Positions 1 to 10,655 of a stretch of DNA of 64,000 nucleotides are shown piece by piece (position 1 is the first letter of the stretch; each line of letters starts with the position of its first letter). Source of the stretch: Neoceratodus forsteri (lineage: Eukaryota > Chordata > Ceratodontiformes > Ceratodontidae); assembly GCA_016271365.2 (NCBI GenBank), contig CM057456.1, forward strand, positions 883,620,001 to 883,684,000, written 5' to 3'. Under the pieces are notes generated by a model. It worked only from the letters and a program-made list of their open reading frames with translations, was not told where the DNA came from and did no database searches. The position numbers and the translations under genes are program-made.

Positions 1-150
1 TTTATGTTTGCTTGTGTGCGCAGTGCACAAGAAACATATTGAGGTAGTAGAGCATCGCAGAGGTGTGGCTGTGTTGTGGCCAATCCAGCAAATGGTTTAA
101 TGGGCACGTCCATTGGCCACCAATTAATGCTGAAGCTGCCAATAATGGCA

Positions 151-335
151 GATCTTTCTTTGAGAGGGTTCCTGCAGTAGGTCTTTATAAGTAGTACTGC
201 ACCCCCTGGCATCAGGTCCACACGGCAAAACTGTAACTGGCAATCATCAGTGGGGACCACCCCCGGCGTCAGGTGACAGTCATCAGCATGACTATAAATA
301 GGGGTGGTCCCCCACCTGGCCTCCAGTTCTTTCCC
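151..335 (+). repeat. DIRS-1 left inverted terminal repeat
   Basis: GAGAGGGTTCCTGCAGTAGG, GGGACCACCCCC, TCAGCATGACTATAAATA and CCTCCAGTT all recur in inverted orientation at 7245-7440. The right copy is about 33 bp longer at its outer end. Confidence 0.85.
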
Positions 336-468
336 TCCGTTGACCTAAATCATCGGACCTCATGGTAGAACAGCTTCAGTCGCTCACCATTTTCAGTGTA
401 TTTTATATTTAGTCTAACATTAATTCCTTCCTCAACAGCGCTGTATTTCATCTCATCGGCCCAAGTAA

Positions 469-813
469 AAGTGCTCCAAGTGCGGTGCGCAGATCCCACA
501 CGGGGATGACTGTTCCTATTGCGTCATCTACCTGGGGCCTAAGCATAAGACCACAGAGTGCTCCATCTGCCAGTCCTTCTTCCAGGCCATGTGCACACTT
601 CGCCAGAGGACCCTCGATGCCCTTTTATTGAAGCAAAGACTGGCATCGATGGAAAAAGAGCTCCAGGAGCTAAAGGAAAGATCCTTGTCACTGGCCCCAG
701 AAAAGAAGAAGAAAAGGAAGGAGAAGGAGGGACGCCGGGAGTGGAGCCACTCTCCCCAGAGGAAAACCAGCCAGACAGCCGACACCATCTCGGTTGGGGT
801 CTCCACCCCGTGA
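469..813 (+). pseudogene. DIRS-1 gag-like ORF, zinc-knuckle-like N-terminus
   Basis: The open frame starts just after a TAA. It reads a Cys-rich module with C-x2-C, a second C-x2-C-type pair and a third ECSICQ pair, followed by a coiled-coil-prone stretch (LLLKQRLASMEKELQELKE) and a Lys-rich run. The same Cys-rich module occurs in the second element of this window at 36206-36391, in the same place relative to the left terminus. That supports it being the genuine gag-like start rather than chance. No credible start codon lies upstream of the Cys module, because the frame is blocked at 466-468. Confidence 0.65.
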
Positions 814-1084
814 GTACCCCACCTCCTGGGCCTTCGTCCACTCTGGTGGACCAGACACCCCCCCCCCGATGAGATCAGCAGGCAGTTGGGAACTCCTCTT
901 CAGAGGAAACAGTTGCAGTTCCTGCTCCGAGTTCAGCCGATAAGTTGCCCTCCGGCTCCGCCACCAGGCACCCTGCCCAGGCTGATCAGCCTGACTCTAG
1001 CCTCCCGGCTTCTGTCAGCACGGCCACGATCTGTAAGCCTGTCAATGGCTCCTCCAATGCCCACCAGACCATCACCTCTAAGTC
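814..1084 (+). other. DIRS-1 gag linker, no intact frame
   Basis: Pro/Ser-rich when translated and interrupted in all frames. It joins the first gag-like piece to the solo LTR insertion. Confidence 0.5.
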
Positions 1085-1192
1085 TGTAATCTAAACACTC
1101 TTGGTGTGCAGGGTAAATAATAATTATACAGATTCTTGTGTCTCGGAGTCTGCCAAGAAACATTCGTAAACAAGCAAGGAGTACTAATAAAG

Positions 1193-1198
1193 TTTATT
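1193..1198 (-). promoter_or_regulatory. AATAAA polyadenylation signal of the solo LTR
   Basis: TTTATT on the plus strand reads AATAAA on the minus strand, about 110 bp from the inferred LTR 3' end. The surrounding AATAAAGTTTATTA is itself near-palindromic. Confidence 0.45.
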
Positions 1199-1490
1199 AT
1201 ACTACTTACGCCAAGCATGTGACAAAGAAAATCACAAGGGAGATGGATTTCTCACCACTTTTTCTGAATAATGTACATAATCTCCAGGATTGTAGATCTT
1301 AGGTTGTCTAAGATCTTGTCTCTCTCCCTGCTCTCCAGCTCTCTGCCAGAGAGTACTGACCTTCTGGAGATGAACTAGTAATGTCCAGAGAGCCCCTACA
1401 GTGGGTTACGGACAGCTAAATACTACAGATAACAGCATAGCAACAGAGATTACAACATGGTTACAGACATGAGAAACAATATGCATTGGT

Positions 1491-1523
1491 CCTAAGTCAT
1501 TCTCCATTGGAGAATGACTTAGG
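1491..1523. repeat. Perfect 16-bp hairpin inside the LTR
   Basis: CCTAAGTCATTCTCCA is followed by one T and then its exact reverse complement, TGGAGAATGACTTAGG. Confidence 0.9.
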
Positions 1524-2293
1524 AGACAGAATTACTAATGAGTATCATATGAGACAGAATATGCTTCCATTAGCATTATAGCTTAGACAAATGAAATGCT
1601 GACAGGTTCAAACTACTTGCGGCATTTCTTGCTTACATACAGTATAAAACATAGAGACATAACAAATGCTTTCTCTCTGTTTCAGCTTGCTTAGACAAAG
1701 AGAACTGCTGACATATCTGCCTGAGTGTAAAACACACACTAGATATAATTATATGAGAATGTAAGTATACAATAATCACTGACGATCCCTCAGAGTCATC
1801 ATATCAGTGATTAGGTAGATTATATATGGAATATATGTAAAAGACAAACATAATCTAGATACATGTATTATAGTGAGGTATAATGAATCATGCATGACAA
1901 TATTAGCGTATCTTAGCAGCAAAGCACATTCCTAGCACTCATGCATATACGATGGGTGCCCATATCTACAATGTTAGTGCAAAATAGCAGTATCACAGTA
2001 TAACAGACCAGGATTACAGTGTGAGGTGTATGTGGGATGATAGGGGGCATAACCCAGGCATAACAAGTTGGCCGCCAACCTACCCAGAGACCACGTGGTG
2101 ACTTCTCTCATCTCAGACTCCCTTGTGGACCCTGACACTGGGCACAGAGAGCTCACAGCTTCCCCCTCATCCCACCAGCACTCTCCCTCTAGGGATTTGC
2201 TGTCCTTTTCTGACCGTTTTCAGCCTGATCACCAGGATCCTCTCCCGTCAGATGCCCTCCAGACAAACATGTTGAAAGGGAGCTCTCCTGGTC

Positions 2294-2698
2294 TTGCCTT
2301 CCTCGCCGGCCTCTGTTCTGCCGACGGATCTTCCCTCCAATGCCAGATTCCTCACTGGACATTCTTGGGGGAGTTATGGATCTGAATCCCGCTGGGCTTT
2401 CAGGGGTCCCACCGAATCTGCTGACAGACCCTCGGCACTACCTCCTGCTGGGTCTTACGTTCCTCCCCCGTTAGGTCTGACAGGGTACTATCCCAGCTAC
2501 ATGCTGCAGTTCCCACAGTACCTGACACCTGGAGTCCCAAAGCTGGGATATCCTCTTATGCCAGGTCAGGCCCATCGATATCAAAGCTACCAGTACCCTT
2601 ACTGGTACCAACCTCCTGTTTGCCCTTCATACTCCATGAGGTATCCAGGATATCCTCCACCCCCTCCTCCTCCTCCTCCTCCTCCTCCACCCCCATAG
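2294..2698 (+). pseudogene. DIRS-1 gag-like fragment, Pro/Tyr/Gln-rich
   Basis: The frame is rich in Pro, Tyr and Gln (YYPSYMLQFPQY, YQSYQYPYWYQ) and ends in a run of about 14 prolines encoded by a CCT repeat at about 2651-2694. Such Pro/Tyr-rich segments are common between the zinc-knuckle part and the gag core of vertebrate DIRS elements, as far as I remember. The N-terminal third of this frame is probably not real. Confidence 0.55.
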
Positions 2699-2852
2699 CC
2701 AGAACAAGAACCCATCCTGGCCTGGTGGAATGATGCTAAGTCACAGCTGTTATAGGAGTTGGGTCAACCTCCTGCTGGTGGTCTGGGCCACCCCACCTCA
2801 CAGCGTGCCACCTGGTAGCCCTGCACCTTCCAGCAGAGCTTAAGACAGAGGC

Positions 2853-3185
2853 TTGGGTGCTCTGCCCTCCAGCATTATGGAACACAGGCTTCTGGAGTTG
2901 GTTCCAGATGCTTCCTTACCTAGTAGACCAGAATCATCGGATTCAGATGAGGACTCAGATGTGGGGGATCAATCAGAGCCTCACTCACCCATTGAACCCC
3001 AGCCAAAAGAGTCCTCTAAATCCCCTCCAGAGGACCTCTCCCTTGCTGAGCTTCTCCGGTCCATTCAAAAGTCCTGTGGGTGGGCTTCCCAAGAATTGGA
3101 CCCCAAATGCAGAAGAGTTGCAGAACATTTGGACTTGGTCAATGCGGACTTTCTCTCCCCATTTCCCCCGGATGGAGCTGCATAA
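2853..3185 (+). pseudogene. DIRS-1 gag-like fragment, acidic Ser/Glu/Asp region
   Basis: The frame contains a highly acidic Ser/Asp/Glu stretch followed by EDLSLAELLRSIQK, a helix-like motif. An equivalent acidic region occurs in the second element at 36764-36982. It lies just before the gag core in another frame, so the gag reading is broken near 3190-3310. Confidence 0.5.
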
Positions 3186-3311
3186 AGATCTGACTGCCAC
3201 GATCTGGCAGCAGCCATCATCCATCCCGGTCATGTCAAAAAAGGCCGACAGGACTACCACCCTCTGGAAGGGGTTTCCCACCTTACTGCCCAACCCAAGG
3301 CTGACTCTGAT

Positions 3312-3986
3312 GTGATCACTGCAGCTCACGATAGGTCAGCACAACCTAAACATCTCAGTGCCTCACCTCCAGACAAGGAGTCGAAGCAAATGGACCAATA
3401 TGGCTGCAAGATTTACACCTCCTCTACTAGCGCTATTCGTTCCTTGAATTATGTGGCCCACATAGTGGCTTTCCAGAAATCGTCTCTGTCCGATCTGGAA
3501 AAGGACATTCCAGAGGTACCTGATGAACAACTCAGGAACAAACCCCTGGACAAGATAAGACTGAACAAATCATCCTGCCACCATGCCCTTCATGCAACCT
3601 ACAACTCGGTCAACTCGGTAGCACATGGTGCGACTACTAGGATCTGTCTCAGGCACCTTGCTTGGCTTTGTCTGGAAGGGTTGGCACAGGATGCTCAGAG
3701 TACACTTCTGGACACTCCCTTCAGGGGTCCAGTTCTGTTTTGCAGCGATGCCAAGAACATAATCACAGAGATACAAGAGAGCGGCAAATCTCTGAAAGAT
3801 GTCTGTTCCTTGTACTGCTCAGGTCAAAACCCCGGCAGCCTTTTTGCTGCCAATGGAAGTGGAACAAACAGAACCAGGGCAGATGCCAGACCAAGCATCG
3901 CTCCTTGGGCTCTGGCGCTTAAACCCCCTGGCCAAGTTCCCAAAACCGCCACTGGGGGAAAAGCACCCCTCCCCTCTGAGTCCTGA
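3312..3986 (+). pseudogene. DIRS-1 gag-like core domain
   Basis: From about residue 20, PPDKESKQMDQYGCKIYTS, then HLAWLCLEGLAQDAQ and SDAKNIITEIQESGKSL, match the layout seen in element 2 at 37111-37703 (ASLRRFAWLRASNLSQDTQ and FGEQAEAYMKKMDEYK). The function is presumed to be nucleoprotein/structural, as for other retroelement gag proteins. The last 50 or so residues of the frame are likely a readthrough into a shifted frame. Confidence 0.7.
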
Positions 3987-4020
3987 CTCTGAAATCCCCC
4001 TCCCGCTACCTCCCATTCCC

Positions 4021-4966
4021 ATGGAGGAACCAGTGCGGGGAAGATTTGGCCTCCACGTGGAAGAGTGGAAGGCCGTAACTGCAGATGCATGGGTTCTACA
4101 ACTCATAGCAAGAGGTCACTCGATAAGAGTTCCTGGAGAGACCACCCACCAATCCTCTGGGAAAGTCTCATTACCCATCAGGCCAACAATCTCTGGTCCT
4201 ACAGGAAATTCAAGTTCTGTTGCAAAAATCAGCCATAGAGCGGGTTTCACCAGAACAGACAGGAAGGGGATTTTGCTCCCACTTCTTCCTGGTTCCCAAA
4301 AAGACGGGAGATCTCAGGCCTATCCTAGATCTCAGCATGCTCAACCTTTTTGTGGAATACAAGAGGTTCCGCATGTTGACCCACCAGGAACTGTTACCCA
4401 TGCTCCAAACAAACACTTGGCTGTGTTCCCTGGATATGCAAGATGCCTACCTATATATCCCCATTTTTATGGCTCACCGCCGCTTTCTGAGATTCTCCTT
4501 CCTGGAGGAGCATTTCCAGTTCAGAGCCCTCCCATTTGGCCTCTCTTCATCACCTTGGGTTTTCACCGAGTGCCTAGCGATGGTAGCGGCGTTCCTACAC
4601 CGCAGAGGCATTTATGTGTTCCCATACCTGGATGATTGGCTATATTCAGCCCCCTCCCCAGACAGTATGAAGGAATCCCTTTCCTTCACTCTGGACCTTT
4701 TCTCCAGTCTTGGCATCCTGGTCAACTAGCCCAAGTCCCAGCTGTTACTCTCCCAATGTCTCCAACTCATTGGAGCAGTGCTGGACATGGTCCAGAGCAA
4801 GGCCTTCCTTCCAACTGACAGAGCAAAGACTCTAATCTCACAAACTGCGCTGGTGGCTTCATCTCGTTGGACCACAGTGTGTTTGGTCCTGCGACTGTTG
4901 GGTCTGATGGCAGCTGTCATACCCACAGTCCCTCTGGGCAGACTGCATATGAGGGTGACCCAATGA
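4021..4966 (+). pseudogene. DIRS-1 reverse transcriptase (broken)
   Basis: The N-terminal part (RGRFGLHVEEWKAVTADAWV, 4036-4095) is in one frame. The palm continues in another frame from about 4220 with FFLVPKKTGDLRPILDLS, LDMQDAYLYIPI (motif A Asp), LPFGLSSSPWVF and the catalytic PYLDDWL at about 4624-4644. YLDD-W-type motifs are typical of DIRS/Ngaro RT. A TAG stops the frame at 4727-4729, but the same frame continues with connection-domain sequence to a TGA at 4964. There is one frameshift at about 4125-4220 and at least two in-frame stops. Confidence 0.85.
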
Positions 4967-5002
4967 TCTCTAAGTGTCCAATGGGATCAGTGCCTGGACG
5001 AC

Positions 5003-5443
5003 ATGGACCAGAAGGTCCTAGTCTCCAACAGTCTTCAAAGAGATCTCCTTTGGTGGCAGGACATATCCAGCCTTTTGTTGGGCGTCCCTTTCCACTCTCT
5101 GTCTCCCTCCATGATTTTCACATCTGATGCCTCGAACCTGGTATGGGGAGTACATTTGGGAGACCATCGGACACAGGGTACTTGGTCCCCCATGGAGGAG
5201 AACCTTCAGATCAATATTCTGGAGACAAGAGAAGTTCTCTATGCTCCTCAGGCCTTTCAGTCCCTCTTGGTTCCGGGAACACTACTCCACTACTCATCCA
5301 GACAGACAGTATGGCCACTGTCTGGTACATCAACAAGCAGGGAGGCAATGCGGGTGTGGTACTGGGCTGTTCAACATGGCCTATCCTTGACAGCAGTCTA
5401 TGTGCCAGGCATTCACAACATTCTGGCAGACAGTCTCAGCTGA
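5003..5443 (+). pseudogene. DIRS-1 RNase H domain (frameshifted)
   Basis: FTSDASNLVWGVHL supplies the first Asp, and INILETREVLYA the Glu. The TDSMATVWYINKQGG core, with the second catalytic Asp, is in a different frame at about 5300-5343. The end, LTAVYVPGIHNILADSLS with the last Asp, returns to the original frame. So two compensating indels lie near 5275 and 5345. Order and spacing agree with DIRS RNase H. Confidence 0.8.
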
Positions 5444-5516
5444 TCTGTCACCAGGGCTCACAAGTGGGAACTAAAGCAGGCAGTAGTAGAAGATCTGTTT
5501 CTTCAGTGGGGTTGGC

Positions 5517-5740
5517 CAGACATAGACCTCTTTGCCTCCCCACTCAGTGCAAAACTACCCAGCTTTTGCTCACTCATTCCCAAGCGTGGTGCTTTTTGGT
5601 GAGATGCACTGTGTCTATCCTGGACAGGGAGATTTCTATACGCTTTCCCTCCCTTTTCCTATCCTTCAGAAGGTTCTGCTGAAGCTTCAAGCAGAGGGGG
5701 CACACATGATCCTCATTGCCCCTCCTGTGGCCTCGGCAGA
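5517..5740 (+). pseudogene. DIRS-1 methyltransferase-like (DLF) domain remnant
   Basis: Across two frames, DIDLFASPLSAKLPSFCS, then an aromatic stretch ending PFPILQKVLLKLQAEGAHMI, then LIAP. Many DIRS elements carry this Dam-methyltransferase-like domain after RNase H. Element 2 has the matching EVDLFAAPDNHQLPQF at about 39377. The function in DIRS is not known. Confidence 0.65.
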
Positions 5741-5970
5741 TTTGGTTCCCTCTATTACAGCAGTTAGCACTGGAACCCCCAGTACCTCTTCCTGCCTTTC
5801 ACGATCTTCTGTCCCAGGATCAGGGCACCCTGGTACACCCGAGCCTCAAATTGCTCCACCTTCATGAGTGGCACCTGCGGACTTAGTGGTTTCTCACTGT
5901 GGCATCTCTTCTAGAGTCACTCAAGTCTTAGTGGAGGCCAGGAAACCCTCTACTAGTTTCCACGTATGCC

Positions 5971-6918
5971 ATGAAGTGGAAGAGATTTTCCATATGGGCA
6001 ACAGCTAAAGGCCTAGACCCTTTTTCTTGCTCAGCTTCCCAGGTTTCAGAGAACCTCTTGCACCTGTCAGAGTTGGGCCTCAGTTATTCCCCCCTGAAGG
6101 TTCATCTCTCTGTGGTTTCAGCCTACCACCTTCCAGTGGAGGGCAAAACCCTAGCTCAGATGGACGTTTCCAGAACCTTTTTGAAGAGTATCCTTCATCT
6201 CAAACCTCCAGTCCGGAATCCTGTTCCTCAGTGGGATCTTAATTTTATTTTGGAAAAGCTTACTTTGTCCCCTTTTGAACTGGCAGCAAGCAAGTGATAT
6301 GCATTTTTTAACGTGGAAAACATTCATTTTAGTTGCTATCACTTCAGCTGGAAGAGTTTCAGAGCTTCAGGCTCTAGTTTGTAGAGAGCCTTACTTGATT
6401 TTCCACAGAGATCGGGTGGCTCTGCAGACCAATCCATCCTTTCTTCCGAAGGTGGTTTAGGAACTCACTCTATACCAGAATGTTAAACTGCCGGTATTCT
6501 ACCCTGAACACTCCAATGGGGGGAGTATCTCCTGCTCACTCTTGACGTTCACAGGATTCTGAGATAATATGTCTCAAGAACTAAGGAGGTTCGCAAGTTG
6601 AACCAACTTTTTGTGACCTTTGCTCCTCAGTGCTGGGGCAATGCTATTTCTAAACAGACTCTGTCTAGATGGTTGACAAACTGTATTCATTATATTTACC
6701 AGAAGTATGAAAAGCCCCTTCTGGGGATGGTGAAGGGCCACTCAACTAAGGGAGTGGCCACTTCCACTGCCTTTTTCAGGAATGTGTCCACTGCAGATAT
6801 ATGTGCAGTGGCCACTTGGTCCTCTGTCCACACCTTCACTAAACATTATGGCCTGGACATTGCTTCTACGTGCAAGGCTGGCTTTGGTCTAGCAGTCCTG
6901 CAAGGTTTTTTGTCATGA
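5971..6918 (+). pseudogene. DIRS-1 tyrosine recombinase (broken)
   Basis: The N-terminal SAM-like part (KWKRFSIWATAKGLDPFSCS) is in one frame to 6297. The catalytic part then shifts frame: ITSAGRVSELQAL carries the first catalytic Arg (about 6345-6365), followed by a stop at about 6459. The end (6598-6918) has GHSTKGVA, where the usual H-x-x-R is H-x-x-K, then TWSSVHTF and the nucleophile in FTKHYGLD. The protein would integrate circular DIRS cDNA. One frameshift, stops and the Arg-to-Lys change mean it is inactive. Confidence 0.85.
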
Positions 6919-6996
6919 GTGACCTGTAGTTGGTAGACATTTCCCTCCTCCTGGAACCTTGTCTCTGACTCCTCCTGTTTAGTTGACTGCTTGGTA

Positions 6997-7125
6997 TTCA
7001 GTTCTACTTGTGAAGACCTACTGCAAGAACCTTCTCAATGTAAGATATAGCAGTTACATAAGAACTTACAGTAACAGTAGATCTTTGAGAGGGGTTCCTG
7101 CAGTAGGTCTAGATTTCCCACCCAC
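6997..7125. repeat. DIRS-1 internal complementary region
   Basis: The first half (CTACTTGTGAAGACCTACTG) copies the right terminal repeat directly. The second half (ACATAAGAACTTACAGTAAC, GGGGTTCCTGCAGTAGG) copies it inverted. So the segment looks like the two element ends joined, which is the expected DIRS internal complementary region used as template when the circle forms. Confidence 0.8.
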
Positions 7126-7244
7126 CTTCCCCTAGCCCCTGTGTTTTTTTTCCTCTTTATTCCCTTCCCAGGGCTTGTTTCATCCAGGGCACAGGGTCCC
7201 AGGAGTTTCCACTCCTTTTTTCTGCTTCCTCTTTAGAGATCTCC

Positions 7245-7440
7245 GGTGGAAAAACTGGAGGGCGGGCGGGGAACTGCATTTATTTATAGTCATGCTGACA
7301 TCCATCACCTGACTCAGGGGGTGGTCCCTGGTGATGATCGCTAACTACGATTTTGCCATGCAGTCCTACTTGTGAAGACCTACTGCAGGAACCTCTGTCG
7401 AAGATCTACTGTTACGGTAAGTTCTTACATAACTGCTATT
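7245..7440 (+). repeat. DIRS-1 right inverted terminal repeat
   Basis: The reverse complement matches 151-335 over most of its length and adds TTATGTAAGAACTTACCGTA at the outer end. The flank resumes macrosatellite sequence at TTCAGAGTGAGCGCC. Confidence 0.85.
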
Positions 7441-9407
7441 TTCAGAGTGAGCGCCACACTTGAAAGAAATCTGTCGCTGCGATCAAGGGCAGTTTCATCA
7501 TTGCAGTGGCAGTCCCCCCTCCCTCCCAACCAGTCACACAGCAGGACAACAAATTAACTCCCTCCCACTGCTGCTCTCTGCCATGCACCCTTTGTTCTCC
7601 GTCCCCTGCCAACATTGGGGTGCTCAATCCCATGTCAGCATGTATCCTCCCTTCTGCCATTAATGTGGCACACTGGGAGCCCACCCCAGTGTGTCATAAA
7701 ATACTTCTTTGCTGTTTCCGACACCAGGATGCTCATTCCAGGTGTCAGATGCACACCCCCTCCACACCCCCATGTTCTTTGCTGACCTCAGGGTGCCCAT
7801 TCCCTGGGTCAGCATTGATCCCCACCTCCAGTACTCTGGCATACTTGAAGCCCACCCCAGTGTGCCAAAATCTGTTTTGTAATATTTCACCTGTAAAAAA
7901 AGAAAACAGTCCCATCATGTATTTTTTTTGTTTAAACCTGAAAAAAAAAGAAAACTGTCCCTCATCATTCCTGCCAGCATCCGTTCTCCAACCTGCACCC
8001 TCCTTCTGCACACCCCACCTCCCTGCACCCCCCCATCACCCACACTTACCTCCAGAGGTTGGGACCAACGATCTTCTGTGGACCGGGAACACATCTGCAC
8101 TCTTAGAAGACCAACTGGGAACTGAAGAAATTACGGTAAACCTATTACGGCAGTGTACTGGGGGTTTTCAATTTAGGTTGATATCTCAGCTAACTTTTTG
8201 GTGTTTTGGTCCCAAATTTTCAACATTGGGTTCTTGGGACCCCACTTCATGAACACTGTCACTGTCATTTCATTTCTTGGTCCCGAAAGGTGATTTCGCG
8301 GTCGCTTCACAGAATCACCCTTCAGGACCAATTAACAAATAGACAGTGTCACTGTCATTGATGTGGGTCCCAAAAAGTACTTCTTGCAAATTAGCTGAAA
8401 AAAAACCCAAAAATGACTGTGTTATGAGGTTCTGTTGCGCAGCTTCTACGCACGCTCGTAACTTCATCAATTTTTTATATTTTCATTCCAAATTTCCATC
8501 TTTGCCAGTTTTGCACACACCCTTATGAACAGTATAGTTGTCATTTTTTGCATCCTTCCCAAAATGTGTTTTTGCACCTGTGGCACAGAATGGCATGGTC
8601 ACTGTATGAAATCAACTTTCGGGACAGATTAACAAAATCACAGTACCACTGTTCATGAGAGGAGGTCCCAAAAAGGCCATGTTTAAAATTTGGTGAAAAC
8701 ATTCCAAAAAATTACTGCATTATGAGCGTGTGCTGTACAGTTTCTATGCACACTTTTTCATATTTTCACTCCAGATTTTCAACATTGCCATTTCTTCACA
8801 CCTCCTCATGAACAGTACAGCTGTTATTTTTCACATCCTGCCTGAAATGTGTTTTCGCACCTGTAACCAAATTGCACACTCTCTGTCTTGAGAAATCACA
8901 TTTTGAGATAATGTGAAGAATAATACTGCCACTGTTCATGAGGTGCAGAAATAAAAACCCATGTTGAAAATTTGAACTAAAAAAACAAACACCCTGGGCG
9001 TTAGGGTTTCCAACCTTAATGCCCACCCTGTCCTGAACTGACATGCATCGGGGTGTGACTTGTGGTCATTGGCTGTAATGCTCACCCATTCCACCCCACC
9101 CACCACCCTGCAGCCACTGATAGGCATTGAGGGTGCCTTGGTGTCTTGGCCCTAGCATACACCCCATTATCCTGTACTGCACCCATCTCAGCTTGTTTCC
9201 TAATGGAATGGGGTCAGCATAAGGGCCGAAGACTTCAAGGCACACTGTGACACCTGTCGGTGTCTGCAGGGTGGGGTGAGGTGGAATGGCATGATTGTTA
9301 TGGCCGATGGCCCAAAGGCACATCCCCAATGCTTGTCAGTCTCTGCGGGGGTGGGGTTGGTGTTACCAGGGAGCAAACATTCGGCATTGACAAATGCTTG
9401 TTTTTTA

Positions 9408-10655
9408 CCCTAATTGAAGGTCCCAGTGGTAGAGTTCTAGTTCTTTAGTCCCAGTAGTGACATTCTGGCAGCTGCCTCCTTCCTCTTGCAGCTCTCTGCC
9501 AAAAGTTAACTAGGGAAGTTTTAAATGCAGACACCAGGCTTTCTGCACGTAAGCCACACCCCCTAATTTACAGCTCTTCTCTTCACCTAGCTAACAACAC
9601 GTATAACAGTTCCCTTCCCCCAACTTGGACAAGCACATCAACTCTTTTTTGTGTTTGTTTTTTACCCTAATTAAAGGTCCCAGTAGTAGAGTTCTAGTTC
9701 TTCAGTCCCAGAGGAAGAGTTCAAGCAGCTGCCTCCTTCCTCTTGCTGCTGTCTGCCAAAAGCTAACTAGGGAAGTTTTAAATACAGACATCTGGCTTTC
9801 TGTTGCCTAAGCCACACCCTAATTTACAGGTCTTCTCTTCACCTAGCTAACAACACAGATAACAATCCCCTTACCCCAACTCAGGCAAGCACAGCAACTC
9901 TTTTTTTTACCCTAATTGAAGGTCCCAGTAGTAGAGTTCTAGTTTTTTAGACCCCATAGAGGAGTTCTAGCATATGCCTCCTTCCTCTTGCTGCTCTCTG
10001 CCTAAAGCTAACTAGGGAAGTTTTAAATGCAGACAGCTGGCTTTCTGTTGCCTAAGCCAGACCTCCTAATTTACAGCTCTTTATCTGCATAGCTAACAGC
10101 ACAGATAACAGTTCCCTTCCCCTAACTCAGACAAGCACACCAACTCTTTTTTTTACTCTAATTGAAGGTGCCAGTAGTAGAGTTCAAGTTCCATAGTCCC
10201 AGTAGAGGAGTTCTAGCAACTGTCTCCTTCCTCTTGCTGCTCATTGCCAAAAGCTAACTATTGAAGTTTTAAATATAGACATTTGGCTTTCTATTTCCTA
10301 AGCCACAACCCTAATTTACAGCTCTTCTCTTAACCTAGCTAACAGCAAGATAACAGTTCCCTTCCCCCAACTCAGACAAGTACACCAACTCTTTTTTGTT
10401 TATTTGTTTTTTTATTACCCCAATTGAAGGTCCCAGTAGTAGAGTTCTAGTTCTTTAGTCCCAGTAGAAGAGTTCTAGCAGCTGCCTCCTTCCTCTTGCT
10501 CCTCTCTGCCAAAAGCTAACTAGGGAAGTTTTAAATACAGACACTTGGCTTTCTATTGCCTAAGCCACACCCTAATTTACAGCTCTTTTCTTAACCTAGC
10601 TAACAGCACAGATAACAGTTCCCTTCCCCCAGCTCAGAGAAGCACACTAACTATT
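9408..10655 (+). repeat. Subrepeat block, five copies of about 245 bp (unit 1)
   Basis: Copies begin with CCCTAATTGAAGGTCCCAGT-like sequence at about 9408, 9665, 9910, 10156 and 10428. Each carries GAGTTCTAG, a C/T tract, TAACTAGGGAAGTTTTAAAT, GCCTAAGCCACACCCTAATT and TAACAGCACAGATAACAG. Core units have three copies, unit 7 has one and unit 8 has three. Confidence 0.9.

Larger units (their letters stand above)
1085..2065 (-). mobile_element. Antisense solo LTR (ERV/LTR-retrotransposon-like) inserted in DIRS-1
   Basis: A 981-bp A/T-rich non-coding block interrupts the gag region. On the minus strand it begins TGTTATGCC and ends GATTACA, which are TG...CA termini. It is flanked by AGTC and AGTT, a possible 4-bp target duplication with one change. 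A polyadenylation signal AATAAA lies near its minus-strand 3' part. No gag, pol or env is attached, so it is a solo LTR. The superfamily cannot be set from the sequence alone, and the termini are inferred. Confidence 0.6.
151..7440 (+). mobile_element. DIRS-type tyrosine-recombinase retrotransposon, copy 1
   Basis: A degenerate but nearly full-length element of about 7.29 kb, or 6.3 kb without the LTR nested in it. It has inverted terminal repeats (left about 151-335, right about 7245-7440), a gag-like region, RT, RNase H, a methyltransferase-like DLF segment, a tyrosine recombinase and an internal complementary region before the right terminus. This order is diagnostic of DIRS elements, which are known to integrate by recombinase without target-site duplication. 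It sits inside macrosatellite unit 1 between GGCAG and TTTCAGAG, with no evident duplication. Many stops and frameshifts show it is inactive. Confidence 0.92.
1..10655 (+). repeat. Macrosatellite unit 1 (split by DIRS-1)
   Basis: The first 150 bases match the start of the other units. The unit then breaks after GGCAG and resumes at about 7441 with TTCAGAGTGAGCGCC. Without the DIRS insertion it is about 3.37 kb. It has five 245-bp subrepeats instead of three, and only one copy of the 130-bp CTGCTGCAAT-type segment that is doubled in units 2-7. It is visibly more diverged from the core units. Confidence 0.88.
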
